A DNA stretch of 64,000 nt from RPQJ01 sp963732375. GTDB taxonomy: Bacteria > Pseudomonadota > Gammaproteobacteria > Steroidobacterales > Steroidobacteraceae. Each line of letters begins with the position of its first letter. The first letter of the stretch is position 1. Below the pieces are notes generated by a model. It searched no databases and was not told the origin of the DNA. It saw nothing but the letters and a program-made list of their open reading frames with translations. The stretch is taken from the NCBI GenBank assembly GCA_963732375.1, contig CAVSZE010000001.1, positions 305,174 through 369,173 on the forward strand, written 5' to 3'. This document shows positions 9,237 to 19,113 of this stretch, piece after piece. The position numbers were made by a program, and so were the translations under genes.

Positions 9237-10139
9237 TCAGTGATCAAGGCCGGAGACGTGCAGGTATCCACCGACGATCTGTGGGCCCCACATGAGCGCG
9301 ATCCAGCCGGCGGCGGCGAGATACGGGCCGAAGGGAATCGGCGCATTGCGATCGCGGCCGCGCACAACCATCAGCGCGATGCCGACCACCGCGCCGGTGA
9401 AGGCCGACAGCAGGATGATGAGCGGCAGCATCTGCCAGCCCATCCACGCGCCGAACGCGGCGAACAGCTTGAAGTCGCCGTAGCCCATACCTTCCTTGCC
9501 GGTGAGCAGCTTGAACGCCCAGTACACGAGCCACAGGCTCAGGTAGCCGGCTGCCGCGCCGATGATCGCCGACCACGGATCCACCGGGATGGAGAGCGCG
9601 GGGCCTGGCTGCCACACGAGGCTTGCCAGCAGGCCCAGCCACATCAGCGGCAGCGTGATCACGTCGGGCAGGATCTGGTGGTCGAGGTCGATCACCGTCA
9701 GCGCGACCAGCGCCCAGGTGAAGACCAGCGCCGCGATCGACTGCCACTCCCAGCCGTAGCGCCACACGACCGCTGCAGAAAGCAGCGCGGTTACCAGTTC
9801 CACGATCGGGTAGCGGGGGGAGATACGCGCACTGCAGCTCGCGCATTTGCCGCCGAGCATCAGGTAGCTCAATACCGGGATGTTCTGGTGCGCCTTGATC
9901 CTCGCGCCGCAGTGGGGGCAGGCAGAGCGGGGGACGACGAGGTTGTAGGGCCGGTCGGGCTGTGCGACGGTCGCGCCAGTTCCGAGCATCTCCTCCGCCT
10001 GCTCATGCCACTGGCGATCGAGCATCACCGGCAGGCGGTAAATCACCACGTTCAGGAAGCTGCCGACCAGCAGCGAGAACAGGAACGCGCTGCCGACCAG
10101 CAGCGCGGTACCCGAACCGAGGACGTCGAACAGCGTCAG
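9237..10139 (-). CDS. pilD: Prepilin peptidase / N-methyltransferase PilD
   Basis: Aspartyl membrane protease that cleaves and N-methylates type IV prepilins. It shows the zinc-binding CPHC...CASC pair in the first cytosolic loop and the two catalytic aspartates in DLDHQILPD and GYGDFKLFA, with about seven membrane segments. The first membrane helix (LLVGSAFLFSLLVGSFLNVV) is encoded in frame upstream of the first GTG (10049), but no ATG, GTG or TTG exists there. The likely start is CTG at 10139, overlapping the pilC stop. A start at 10049 would lose that helix. Confidence 0.85.
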   Translation of the reverse strand: MTLFDVLGSGTALLVGSAFLFSLLVGSFLNVVIYRLPVMLDRQWHEQAEEMLGTGATVAQPDRPYNLVVPRSACPHCGARIKAHQNIPVLSYLMLGGKCASCSARISPRYPIVELVTALLSAAVVWRYGWEWQSIAALVFTWALVALTVIDLDHQILPDVITLPLMWLGLLASLVWQPGPALSIPVDPWSAIIGAAAGYLSLWLVYWAFKLLTGKEGMGYGDFKLFAAFGAWMGWQMLPLIILLSAFTGAVVGIALMVVRGRDRNAPIPFGPYLAAAGWIALMWGPQIVGGYLHVSGLDH

Positions 10140-11353
10140 ATGACCGCGCCCAGCTTGAAGATCGGCAGGTACATGGCGATGACCAGGCCGCCAACCAGCA
10201 CGCCCAGGATCACCATGATCAGCGGCTCGAGCAGGCTCGAGAGGCCGTCCACCGCCGCGTCCACGTCGGCTTCATAGAAATCGGCCACCTTGCTGGCCAT
10301 CTCGTCCAGCGAGCCCGATTCCTCGCCCACCGCGATCATCTGCACGACCATGTTGGGGAACAGCCCCGTGTTGTCCATCGCGCGCTGCATGCGCATGCCA
10401 GTGGATATCTCGTCGCGCATCTTGAGCACCGCGTCCTGGTAGACGATGTTGCCGGTGGCGCCGGAGACCGACTTCATCGCCTCGACCAGTGGCACGCCGG
10501 CGGCGAACATCGTGGCCAGCGTGCGCGCGAAGCGGGCGATGGCGGCCTTTCTCAGGATCGGGCCGATCACCGGCACCTGCAGCGCGGTGCGGTCGATGAA
10601 CTGGCGCATCGGCCTCGAGCGCTTGTAGAAGTAGCCGAAGGTGAACGCCGCGGCAGCCACCAAGGCACCGAGATACAGGCCGTTCGCCTGCATCCAGCGC
10701 GACATGTTGATGACCATCTGCGTGAATGCCGGCAGGTCCGCGCCGAAACCCTTGAACAGGCTTTCGAACTGCGGAATCACGAAGATCAGAAGGATGATGG
10801 TCACGATCACCGCGACCGCGAGCACCGCGGCCGGGTAGAACAGCGCCTTCTTGATCTTCTTCTTCAGGGCCTCGGTCTTTTCCTTGTAGGTGGCGATCTT
10901 CTCGAGCACCGCCTCGAGGGCACCGGCGTGCTCTCCTGCCTCGACGAGGCTCACGAACAGGTCGTCGAAGTACAGCGGATGCTTGGCCAGCGCCTGGTTC
11001 AGCGCGTTGCCGGTCTCGATGTCGGACTTGATGTCCAGCACCAGCTTCTGCACGGCCGGCTTGTCATTGCCGACGCCGATGATCTCGAAGGCCTGGACCA
11101 TCGGGATGCCGGCGTTGAGCATCGTCGCGAGCTGGCGGGCAAAGACGGCGATATCCTCGGCCGTGACCTTGCCCTCGCCCTTGAAAAGCTTTCTTTCCTT
11201 GCGAACCCGCATCGGCGCGATGCCCTGGCGTCGCAGCGATACGCGCAGGTCGAACTCGTCCCTGGCGAGGCCACGGCCCTTGACGCGATTGCCCTTCCTG
11301 TCCCTACCTTCCCAGACGAACGGGAACTGCTTTGCTGCGATCGATTCGGCCAT
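10136..11353 (-). CDS. pilC: Type IV pilus inner-membrane platform protein PilC
   Basis: Platform protein of the type IV pilus machine, which couples PilB to pilin insertion. The 405 residues contain two T2SF repeats (about 70-195 and 270-395), each followed by hydrophobic helices, ending GGLVIAMYLPIFKLGAVI. The length is standard. It lies 20 bases downstream of pilB and its stop overlaps the predicted pilD start, so pilB-pilC-pilD is one transcription unit. Confidence 0.96.
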   Translation of the reverse strand: MAESIAAKQFPFVWEGRDRKGNRVKGRGLARDEFDLRVSLRRQGIAPMRVRKERKLFKGEGKVTAEDIAVFARQLATMLNAGIPMVQAFEIIGVGNDKPAVQKLVLDIKSDIETGNALNQALAKHPLYFDDLFVSLVEAGEHAGALEAVLEKIATYKEKTEALKKKIKKALFYPAAVLAVAVIVTIILLIFVIPQFESLFKGFGADLPAFTQMVINMSRWMQANGLYLGALVAAAAFTFGYFYKRSRPMRQFIDRTALQVPVIGPILRKAAIARFARTLATMFAAGVPLVEAMKSVSGATGNIVYQDAVLKMRDEISTGMRMQRAMDNTGLFPNMVVQMIAVGEESGSLDEMASKVADFYEADVDAAVDGLSSLLEPLIMVILGVLVGGLVIAMYLPIFKLGAVI

Positions 11354-11373
11354 GTCTTACCTGCCTGTTCCGC

Positions 11374-13107
11374 TCAATCGACGGTTACGCGGTTGATCTC
11401 TTCCAATGTCGTGATGCCGTCGCGGACCTTCTTCAGGCCCGCCTGTCGCAGGCTCCACACGCCCGCGCGCGCGGCCGCCTCCTTGATCTGCAACACGTTG
11501 CCGCCTTCCATGATGATGCGGCCGATTTCCTCGGTCACCGGCATCACCTCGTAAAGGCCGGTTCGGCCCTTATACCCGTCCGTGCAGTTGCTGCAACCGA
11601 CCGGTCCGAAAATCTGGATGCCGTTCGCGATTTCTTCCGCACCGAAACCTTCCTTGGCCAGCGCGTCGTCCGGAACCTCGAGCTTCTTCTTGCAGTTGTT
11701 GCAAAGCCGGCGCGCGAGGCGTTGCGCGATGATCAGGGCCACGGAGGTCGCGATGGCGTAGGGTTTCACGCCCATGTCCACCAGGCGGGTCAGCGTTTTC
11801 GGGGCGTCGTTGGTGTGCAGCGTCGAGAGCACGAGGTGACCGGTCTGGGCGGCCTTGATGGCGATTTCCGCCGTCTCGAGGTCGCGGATTTCGCCGACCA
11901 TGATGACGTCCGGGTCCTGGCGCAGGAACGCCCTCAGTGCGCCGGCGAAGGTGAGGCCGACCTTCGGGTTGATCTGCACCTGGTTGATGCCGGGCAGCAT
12001 GATTTCGACGGGGTCTTCGGCCGTCGAGATGTTGGTGGACTCGGTGTTGAGGATCGAGAGCCCGGTGTACAGCGACACCGTCTTGCCACTTCCGGTCGGG
12101 CCGGTGACGAGGATCATGCCGTGCGGACGCGCGAGCGCGTCCATGTAGTGCTTCTTCTGGAAGCCCTCGTAGCCCAGCGAGTCGATGCCGAGCATCGCAC
12201 TCGACGAATCGAGGATACGCATCACGATCTTTTCGCCGAACAGCGTCGGGCAGCTGCTCAGGCGGAAATCGATCGAACGGCTCTTCGAGATCTTCATCTT
12301 GATACGACCGTCCTGCGGGACGCGTCGCTCGGCGATGTCGAGCCGCGACATGACCTTGAGGCGTGCCGCGAGCTTGATCGCGAGTTGCACCGGCGGGTTC
12401 GCAACCTCCTTCAGCACGCCGTCGAGTCGGAAGCGAATGCGGTATGAGCGCTCATAGGGCTCGAAATGGATGTCGGAGGCGCCGCGGCGGATGGCGTCGA
12501 GCATCACCTTGTTGACGAAGCGAACGACAGGAGCATCGTCAACGTCGGAGCGGTCCGCGCTGCCGCCTTCGGCTTCGTCGTCGCCCGCGCTGGTCTCGAG
12601 ATTTTCCATCTCGAAGTCGCCGTCCGCGAGCTCGGGCATCGAGGTGTCCACCTGCTCGAGCGCGCGGGCGAGCATCTGCGTGAGCTTGCCGTCCTCGACG
12701 ACGACGGCCTCGACCGATAGGCCGGTGGCGAACTTGACCTCGTCCAGCGCGTGCAGGTTGGTCGGATCGGAAATACCGAGGAACAGTTTCTTGCCGCGCT
12801 TCACCAGCGGCAGCACGTGGTGCTTGCGCAGCAGCTTGTCGCTGACGACCCGAATGGTGTCGATGTCCGGGTTGATGGCGTCGAGGTCGAGCAGCGGGGC
12901 GCCGAACTCCTGCGAGGCCGCGATGGCGATCTCGCGCGCATCGGCGATGTTGTGATCGACCAGGTAGCTGACGACCCCGACTCGGCGCTCCTTGGCCGCC
13001 GCAATCGCCTCCATCATGGCGCCGTCCCCGACCAGCCCGTCGGCAACAAGCCGCTGCGGCAGGCCCTGCAGGGCGCTCGGGGTCTGGGACACCGCGAATT
13101 CATTCAT
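11374..13107 (-). CDS. pilB: Type IV pilus assembly ATPase PilB
   Basis: Hexameric extension motor. The 577 residues carry an N-terminal MshEN/T2SSE domain, Walker A GPTGSGKT, the Asp box and Walker B GEIRD, and the zinc-binding pair CNNC...CSNC typical of PilB/GspE ATPases (retraction ATPase PilT lacks it). It is the first gene of the pilBCD operon and is transcribed in the same direction as pilA, 250 bases upstream of it. Confidence 0.96.
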   Translation of the reverse strand: MNEFAVSQTPSALQGLPQRLVADGLVGDGAMMEAIAAAKERRVGVVSYLVDHNIADAREIAIAASQEFGAPLLDLDAINPDIDTIRVVSDKLLRKHHVLPLVKRGKKLFLGISDPTNLHALDEVKFATGLSVEAVVVEDGKLTQMLARALEQVDTSMPELADGDFEMENLETSAGDDEAEGGSADRSDVDDAPVVRFVNKVMLDAIRRGASDIHFEPYERSYRIRFRLDGVLKEVANPPVQLAIKLAARLKVMSRLDIAERRVPQDGRIKMKISKSRSIDFRLSSCPTLFGEKIVMRILDSSSAMLGIDSLGYEGFQKKHYMDALARPHGMILVTGPTGSGKTVSLYTGLSILNTESTNISTAEDPVEIMLPGINQVQINPKVGLTFAGALRAFLRQDPDVIMVGEIRDLETAEIAIKAAQTGHLVLSTLHTNDAPKTLTRLVDMGVKPYAIATSVALIIAQRLARRLCNNCKKKLEVPDDALAKEGFGAEEIANGIQIFGPVGCSNCTDGYKGRTGLYEVMPVTEEIGRIIMEGGNVLQIKEAAARAGVWSLRQAGLKKVRDGITTLEEINRVTVD

Positions 13108-13283
13108 AGGGCAGACACAGGGCTGGCCACGCGAGCCGTCCGTAAATGGTGGCTGTCGACGGTAGCAAGGCTAGCAAATGTTAAGTCGCAGCGGGTCAAT
13201 AACGGCCCCGCGGCCAGCAAATTTTGTGCCTTGCGACACATTTGCCTCGGAGAGGCCCCCTGGCGGGCGCGAGCGGCGGGCAC

Positions 13284-13316
13284 AAAAGGAAGCCCCCGCA
13301 CGAGGCGGGGGCTTCG
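13284..13316 (-). terminator. Rho-independent terminator downstream of pilA
   Basis: On the minus strand the arms AAGCCCCCG and CGGGGGCTT flank a short CCTCGTG-type loop, and TCCTTTTG follows the stem. It lies about 45 bases past the pilA stop and before pilB, so it would insulate the highly expressed pilin gene from pilBCD. Confidence 0.8.
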
Positions 13317-13358
13317 GGAGCGATCCCGGGCATCCTTGCCCGGACTGCAGTCGACTGC

Positions 13359-13847
13359 TTACGGACGGCAGGACGACGGCATGTACTTGCCGTCGAGATC
13401 GGTTGTTGCAGCACCCGCCGCCGACGTGCCGGCATCCCAGCCCGACGGATCGGTAGCCTTACCACACTTCCAGATCACATCGCCGTTCAGGCTGGCGCCC
13501 GGGGTCAGGCCGATCTTCTTGCCGGTGACCTTGTCATTGACCTCGTGGCCGTAGGTGACCGTGATGCCACCATTAGCGACCGTGATGCCATTGACGTACT
13601 TGCCGTTGATGGAGGCCGACGAGCCGAGACCGGCTGCGCTATTGTTTGTGGGCCAGGTGCCCTTGTTGGCGTAGTACTCGGACACCGAGGCTTTTGCGGC
13701 CGAGGCCATGGTGAGGCCTTCCGAGACCTGTGACCGGATCACGTAGTCCTGGTACGCCGGGATCGCGATGGCGGCCAGGATGCCGATAATCGCGATGACG
13801 ATCATCAATTCGATGAGGGTGAAACCCTTCTGCATGGACTTGAGCAT
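13359..13847 (-). CDS. pilA: Type IV major pilin PilA
   Basis: The 162-residue prepilin has a short leader ending MQKG and then FTLIELMIVIAIIGILAAIA: cleavage after Gly8 by PilD, Glu5 of the mature protein, and the N-terminal assembly helix. Cys128 and Cys160 bound a C-terminal loop of the disulfide type. The body is rich in Ser, Thr and Gly, giving possible O-glycosylation sites. AAGGAG lies 8 bases before the ATG, a strong ribosome site. Upstream is a perfect sigma-54 promoter; downstream a terminator. The neighbouring glycan locus may modify it. Confidence 0.95.
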   Translation of the reverse strand: MLKSMQKGFTLIELMIVIAIIGILAAIAIPAYQDYVIRSQVSEGLTMASAAKASVSEYYANKGTWPTNNSAAGLGSSASINGKYVNGITVANGGITVTYGHEVNDKVTGKKIGLTPGASLNGDVIWKCGKATDPSGWDAGTSAAGAATTDLDGKYMPSSCRP

Positions 13848-13902
13848 TGCGGACTCCTTGTTGATTCAACGAAACAGCGGCACGCTGCCTGCACCCTGAT
13901 AA

Positions 13903-13918
13903 AGCAACATTCGTGCCA
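13903..13918 (-). promoter_or_regulatory. Sigma-54 (RpoN) promoter of pilA
   Basis: On the minus strand TGGCAC-N5-TTGCT (GAATG spacer) matches the -24/-12 consensus exactly. It lies 56 bases before the pilA ATG. In Pseudomonas and relatives pilA is transcribed by RpoN with PilR as activator; pilR and pilS are present at 29.6-34.2 kb. Confidence 0.92.
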
Positions 13919-14209
13919 GATAGTCCTGATTACCAAAGGTCATTGTTTATAAAGGGATTATCTGTCGGGCTGCGCGCTCTCGCTGCGTCGTGGCATCGCT
14001 GCGTGCGACACGAATTGTCGGTATGTGACAAGAAGTGGCGGCTACGAGCGAGCGTCCGCGTTGGCGCTGGCAGTACTCCCATTTCGTTCCTGATTGAGAA
14101 CCGGTTTGCAGTCAGCAAGCCGGCCGTCGGTTAACAATAAGATGGCTATGATGCGCCGCCGTTGAACGGTTCGGTCGACCATCCGGGTTGCCATGCAGGT
14201 GATGTAGGT
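13919..14209. other. Intergenic region between pilA and the glycan locus
   Basis: Divergent region holding upstream activator space for pilA and the promoter of the plus-strand gene at 14210. I see no gene and no clear PilR-binding repeat. Base composition is lower in GC than the pil genes. Confidence 0.5.
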
Positions 14210-16417
14210 ATGAGTGAGCAAGGGAAGACTGCAATTGCGGGCCTGCTGCCTCCGCGCGATCGCCTGGTGCGCGGAGCGGTAATCGCCGCCGCGCTGTGGA
14301 TCTTCTTTCTGGTAGTGACGGCCTACACGTCCGCTGCCAGCCTGCTCGATCGAATTGCGTCGACGGACGTCATGCGGGCCGCATCGTCGGGGTCCTGGAC
14401 GGAGAAGGTCGTGTGGGAAGCGGCGGTATTCCTCATTACCCAGGTCCTGTTGCACCTCATGTTCGCGGGCCTTACGTGGGTGCTGGCTTGCGCGACAGCT
14501 ATTTTTTCTCCGAATGCGCGGGCCAAGTTCGGGCGAATCGTGGTCGGCTGGTTCTGCGTGCTCGCGGGTATTGCGCTCGTCTACAACGCGCTGTGGTATC
14601 CGCGCACGTTGATCGGGGCCTACTACCATGACGCTGTCGCCGTTCCTGTCGGCCCATGGCATCTCGGTCAGGTGATTTACTTCGCCGCGTTTGTACTTGG
14701 CGCGCTGGTGCTGGCGCGCGCTGCCTTGGTGCTTTTCATGCGATCTGACCGGATCGTACGGCGGCGGTCAGTCTGGGCAGTGTCTGCAGTCGTTTCGCTG
14801 GCCGCTGCTTCACTGATGTGGACTGCAAGTCGATCGGGAGTCGCGGCAGCTTCTGCTGCCGACCGGCCCAACATCATCATCCTCGGAATCGACTCGTTGC
14901 GACTTGAGCAACTGCGACGGTTCGGCGGCACGGGCGTAACGCCAAACCTTGATCGTTTCCTGGAGAAAGCTGACCTGTTCTCCGACACGACGACGCCGGT
15001 TGCTCGCACCTACCCATCCTGGGTCGCGATCCTGTCGGGACGCTCGCCGACCGCCACTGGCGCCCGATTCAACCTGGCCGAGCGCTCGAGCGTTAGTGCA
15101 AATCCCACGATCGGGGATGTCGTGACGAAGGCCGGATACCACACGGTCTACTCGACCGACGAAGTCCGCTTCGCAAACATCGACGAGACCTACGGCTTTG
15201 ACCAGGTCGTTACGCCACGGATTGGCGCCTCTGATTTCATCATCGGGACATACAACGAGCTGCCTTTGGCTTCGATGGTGATCAACACCAGGCTCGGCAA
15301 ATGGCTGTTCCCGTTCTCGTACGCCAACCGCGGGGTCGCGACGATGTTCGAGCCGGAGACCTTCGTGGAGCGCCTGGATGCGGAGGTTTCGTTCGACAAG
15401 CCGACACTCTTCATATCGCACCTGACTGCCGCCCACTGGCCCTACTACACGGCCGACACGCCATTCGGAGTTTCTTCGCCCGTGTCCGATGAAGACCGGC
15501 CCCTGTACAGGATCGGCTTGCAGACCGCGGATCGCATGTTCGGCGAGCTTGTTGCGGTACTTGAGCGGAAGGGCGCCTTGCGCAACGCGCTGGTCATCGT
15601 GTTGTCGGATCACGGTGAGGCGCTGAACCTGCCCTCGGACTCGTTTTTCGACGATACGTTCAGGGTTAAGGGTATGAAGTCGCCTCTGAAAATGGAGACC
15701 ACCGGCCACGGCCAGAGTGTGCTGTCGAAGTCTCAGTATCACGTTTTGTTGGCATTTCGGGCATTTGGCCCGACTCAGGAGATCGGCAACGACGGCCGGG
15801 AGTTTGATTTTCCCGTAACAGTCGAGGACATCTCGCCTACCATACTTGCGTACCTCGGCATCGGTGGCGACCCGCTACAGGCTACCGGTCAGTCGCTGCT
15901 GCCGATGCTGGAGTCGGGGCACGATCCGGCCGGCGTCCAGCCAGAGCGCATTCGCTACACTGAAACGGACCTGAAAGTCTTGCCCACGCCGAACGGAGGT
16001 GTCGATGAAGCGGGCACGGCTCGGCAGAATGCGGCTTTCTTCGAAGTGGATGCGAAGACCGCGCGGCTGCACATTCGATCCGAATATGCCCCATTGGCGA
16101 TCGCATACAAGGAGCGCGCGGCGTTTACCAGGGACCAGCTGCTCGCGGCAATGCCCGCGGGCCCGTACGAGCATCAGTATCTCTACTTCGACTTCCCGCA
16201 GAAAAGCGGACGATTGCTGCTTGCAAGGCCGCTGGATGATGAGCCAACTGCGCAGCGTCTATGGGACGCGATGCAGGATCACTACAAGGGTGAACTGCAC
16301 AAGCCCGTCGCCACCACCCCGGCTGACTGGCCGAGAATTGGCGAAGAGTGGGAGAACTTCCTGGAAGTGCGGCGGAAGGAAAGTGAAAGCAAGACGACTG
16401 CGCTTGGTGTCAGTTAA
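14210..16417 (+). CDS. Membrane-bound alkaline-phosphatase-superfamily (sulfatase-like) protein
   Basis: About 735 residues: five hydrophobic segments in the first 215 residues, then a sulfatase/phosphoglycerol-transferase fold facing the periplasm. Visible motifs are PNIIILGIDSLR (metal-binding Asp), TYPSWVAILSGRSP in the nucleophile position, and VIVLSDHGEAL (metal-binding Asp-His). There is no C/SxPxR sulfatase motif, so a threonine nucleophile and a phosphoester or phosphoethanolamine-type transfer is more likely than sulfate removal; the substrate is unknown. ATG at 14210 is preferred over one 48 bases upstream. It opens the plus-strand arm of the glycan locus. Confidence 0.75.
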   Translation: MSEQGKTAIAGLLPPRDRLVRGAVIAAALWIFFLVVTAYTSAASLLDRIASTDVMRAASSGSWTEKVVWEAAVFLITQVLLHLMFAGLTWVLACATAIFSPNARAKFGRIVVGWFCVLAGIALVYNALWYPRTLIGAYYHDAVAVPVGPWHLGQVIYFAAFVLGALVLARAALVLFMRSDRIVRRRSVWAVSAVVSLAAASLMWTASRSGVAAASAADRPNIIILGIDSLRLEQLRRFGGTGVTPNLDRFLEKADLFSDTTTPVARTYPSWVAILSGRSPTATGARFNLAERSSVSANPTIGDVVTKAGYHTVYSTDEVRFANIDETYGFDQVVTPRIGASDFIIGTYNELPLASMVINTRLGKWLFPFSYANRGVATMFEPETFVERLDAEVSFDKPTLFISHLTAAHWPYYTADTPFGVSSPVSDEDRPLYRIGLQTADRMFGELVAVLERKGALRNALVIVLSDHGEALNLPSDSFFDDTFRVKGMKSPLKMETTGHGQSVLSKSQYHVLLAFRAFGPTQEIGNDGREFDFPVTVEDISPTILAYLGIGGDPLQATGQSLLPMLESGHDPAGVQPERIRYTETDLKVLPTPNGGVDEAGTARQNAAFFEVDAKTARLHIRSEYAPLAIAYKERAAFTRDQLLAAMPAGPYEHQYLYFDFPQKSGRLLLARPLDDEPTAQRLWDAMQDHYKGELHKPVATTPADWPRIGEEWENFLEVRRKESESKTTALGVS

Positions 16418-16562
16418 GCCGGGCGATCGTATCGGCGCGAGACGTTATCTGGCGGTCTTTGTCGTCGGCGCGGAACGCACGACAATTGTGGCAATCGACA
16501 GTTCAGCGTGTCAGGCAGGGCTAGAAATCACCGGCAGGTTGATTGGAGCAGGAGCCTGAACA

Positions 16563-18158
16563 GTGAGCAATGAAGGGATTCTACGCAAAAAGATCCCGCC
16601 CAATATCATCTGGCTGATTGCCGCTTTTGCTTTGGTCCTTTGCGGGAACTATCTGCAGGCGCGGGTGCATCTCAACCACGACGTCTCCTGGATCGCGCAC
16701 TCTGCGAGGTGGTTGCTGCGGGGGCAGCATTTCGGTACCGGTGTCCTCGACCCGAACCCGCCAATGGCTTGGTTCTTGTCCATACCTGCTGCCGCCCTCG
16801 CGGAACTCGGACTCATGCGGGAGCCGTCCGCAGTAAGGCTCGTGTTTTGGGGCTACTTTGTCCTCAGCACGGCACTGTTGTTTCGTGTTCTGTCGGATGT
16901 CGACGCTCGCGAACAATCAGCATCGACCGGCTGGAAGCTGGCATTCGTTCTCGTAGCAGCGCTGGCTCCCGGGTTCAGTTTCGGGCAGCGCGAGTATGCT
17001 TCGGTGCTCTTCGCGATGCCGTATCTCGCGTCTGCGGCCGTGGGCCTAGGCGGGGCCAAGGGTCCTAGAACGTCGATTCGAGTGGCCGTTGGATTCCTGG
17101 CCGGGGTCGGTTTTGCGATCAAGCCGTATTTTCTTGCGGTGCCGATACTTGTTGAGGTCTTGCTTATCGCGAGGCTCGGCTGGCGGTCGTTGTTCCGAAC
17201 CGAAATTGTCGTACTTGGCTTGACCATCCTGCTGTACGTCGCGTCGGTCCTCGTTTTCGCGCCGCAGTATTTGCAGTTCACTGTGCCTCTGATGCGATCC
17301 GTCTACTGGGCATTCGAAACGGTGGGTGCGGAGGTCCTCATCAAGAGATTTGCCATCGTGGCGCAGCCGGCGCTCTACGGTGCCTTGATCGCGCTGCTGG
17401 CGAGATGCTGGACCAGGCAGCACACCGTCATCCTGCTCGGTGGACTGGGATACACGTTCAGCTATTTCATCCAGGCGAAAGGCTTCGTCTACCATGCCTA
17501 TCCGGTGCTGGTCTGCGCCTGCGTCTTTCTCGGGGTTAGTCTCGCGTCCAGTCTGAGTCAGGTTTGGAGTACACGGCAAACGTCGCCTCGATGGATGTCC
17601 TATGCACTTATTCCAACGTTGATACTGTTGTCATTGCCTCCGGTGAAGCAGGTTCACGATACTGTCGTGAACTGGTATGCCGAATACAACATTGCCTGGG
17701 GACGGACTGGTGTCTATCGTGATGTGATCATCTCGGTCGTTGACCGGCTCGCTCCATCGCCGAAGTCCTATTTTTTCGCGTTCAGCACGCACCCCTTTCC
17801 GGGCTTTCCGACCGCGTCCTACACAAGAGCCGACTTTTCGGGCAGGTCCGCTGCCCAGGGTATCGTCGCTGCGTACGCACGGAGAGATGAGGTTACAGAT
17901 CCCATCCTCGAGGCCAGCATAGTTCGAGCCGCGCATCTTCAGCGCCGAATGGTCGTGGAGGATTTTGAACTTCGTCCGCCCGCCATCGTCTTCGCGGAAG
18001 GATCGCGCAGTCGCCTTGGAACCAATGGCCGTCCGTTCGATGACCTGGCGTTCTACCTGGAGGATCCCCTGTTCAGGCAGATCTGGAGCGCCTACGAGGA
18101 GTATCCGCCGATTGGTTCCCTCAGGGTGTTTGTACGCCGGGGAGGGCAGCCGAACTGA
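16563..18158 (+). CDS. Polytopic membrane protein, GT-C-like glycosyltransferase
   Basis: 531 residues with around ten hydrophobic helices. The first periplasmic loop contains LNHDVSW and, 30 residues later, DPNPPMAWFLSIPAA, resembling the acidic and Asn-Pro-Pro motifs of GT-C enzymes such as ArnT that use polyprenyl-phosphate sugars. The GTG start at 16563 is supported by GGAGCAGGAG upstream. The acceptor is unknown; proximity to pilA and to GtrA/GtrB-type genes suggests transfer of a lipid-linked sugar to pilin or LPS. Family placement is by motif only. Confidence 0.6.
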   Translation: MSNEGILRKKIPPNIIWLIAAFALVLCGNYLQARVHLNHDVSWIAHSARWLLRGQHFGTGVLDPNPPMAWFLSIPAAALAELGLMREPSAVRLVFWGYFVLSTALLFRVLSDVDAREQSASTGWKLAFVLVAALAPGFSFGQREYASVLFAMPYLASAAVGLGGAKGPRTSIRVAVGFLAGVGFAIKPYFLAVPILVEVLLIARLGWRSLFRTEIVVLGLTILLYVASVLVFAPQYLQFTVPLMRSVYWAFETVGAEVLIKRFAIVAQPALYGALIALLARCWTRQHTVILLGGLGYTFSYFIQAKGFVYHAYPVLVCACVFLGVSLASSLSQVWSTRQTSPRWMSYALIPTLILLSLPPVKQVHDTVVNWYAEYNIAWGRTGVYRDVIISVVDRLAPSPKSYFFAFSTHPFPGFPTASYTRADFSGRSAAQGIVAAYARRDEVTDPILEASIVRAAHLQRRMVVEDFELRPPAIVFAEGSRSRLGTNGRPFDDLAFYLEDPLFRQIWSAYEEYPPIGSLRVFVRRGGQPN

Positions 18159-18167
18159 CGCCGTGCG

Positions 18168-19106
18168 TCACGTCACTTTCTCGACAAAGTACCGCGGGCG
18201 CCTCTTCGTTTCCATATAGATCTTGGCGACATACTCGCCGAGTATTCCGATAGACAAAAGTTGGATTCCCCCCAGGAAATAAATCGGCACCACGGACGAT
18301 GCCCAACCGGGAATTACTGCCTTCATTACCAGCGTTCCGTAAATAATGAATACGATCATCGCAAAGCTGAACGCTGACACCAGAAATCCGAGGAGCGTAA
18401 TCAATCGAAGCGGCACGATGCTGAATGAAGTAATGCCTTCCGCAGCGAACGCAAGCATCTTGCGAAAAGAGTACTTGGAGGCGCCGCCCAGTCGCTGAGA
18501 ACGGTCGTAAGTGACCGTCGCCGCGCGATAACCTATCAACGGCACGATGCCACGCAGGAACACGTTGACTTCGCCGAATTGCCGCAACGCCTCCACTGCG
18601 CGACGGCCCAGTAACCGAAAGTCAGCATGGTTATACACAATGTCAACGCCCAGTCGCTGCAAGAGGCCATAGTAGGCCAAGGCGGTGTTACGCTTGAATG
18701 CGCTGTCGGACCGCCGCGAATCGCGAACGCCGTACACAATCTCGGCTCCGTTGATAAATTCAACCAGCATCGTCTCAAGAACCGAAAGATCGTCCTGGAG
18801 GTCGGCGTCGATGCTGACCATCGCATCGCCTTCTACTGTTAGAAGGCCTGCCAACAGGGCGATCTGGTGCCCTGCATTTCGAGACAGCTTTATGCCGCGC
18901 ACGCGCGTATCGGCTGCCGCGAGTGTTTCGATGAGTGTCCAGGTACCATCCCTGCTTCCATCGTCAATGTAGCTGACGCTGCTATTGGCCGAAACCAATT
19001 GACGTCCTTGAAGTGTCGTCAGAAGGGTCAGCAATCGTCGGTTCGTTTCCGGTAAGACACTCTCTTCATTAAAGCACGGTACGACGATTGCTAGGTGAAC
19101 AGACAT
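18168..19106 (-). CDS. GT2 glycosyltransferase, GtrB/DPM-like
   Basis: 312 residues: a GT-A domain starting VVPCFNEESVLPE with DxD-like ADLQDD (about residue 100), then two C-terminal membrane helices (about 230-290). This is the architecture of GtrB and bacterial dolichol-phosphate-mannose synthase relatives, which charge undecaprenyl phosphate with a sugar on the cytosolic face. It lies 7 bases downstream of a GtrA gene on the same strand; GtrA/GtrB pairs make and flip lipid-linked sugars for O-antigen or pilin modification. Confidence 0.88.
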   Translation of the reverse strand: MSVHLAIVVPCFNEESVLPETNRRLLTLLTTLQGRQLVSANSSVSYIDDGSRDGTWTLIETLAAADTRVRGIKLSRNAGHQIALLAGLLTVEGDAMVSIDADLQDDLSVLETMLVEFINGAEIVYGVRDSRRSDSAFKRNTALAYYGLLQRLGVDIVYNHADFRLLGRRAVEALRQFGEVNVFLRGIVPLIGYRAATVTYDRSQRLGGASKYSFRKMLAFAAEGITSFSIVPLRLITLLGFLVSAFSFAMIVFIIYGTLVMKAVIPGWASSVVPIYFLGGIQLLSIGILGEYVAKIYMETKRRPRYFVEKVT

Positions 19107-19113
19107 AGGGTAC

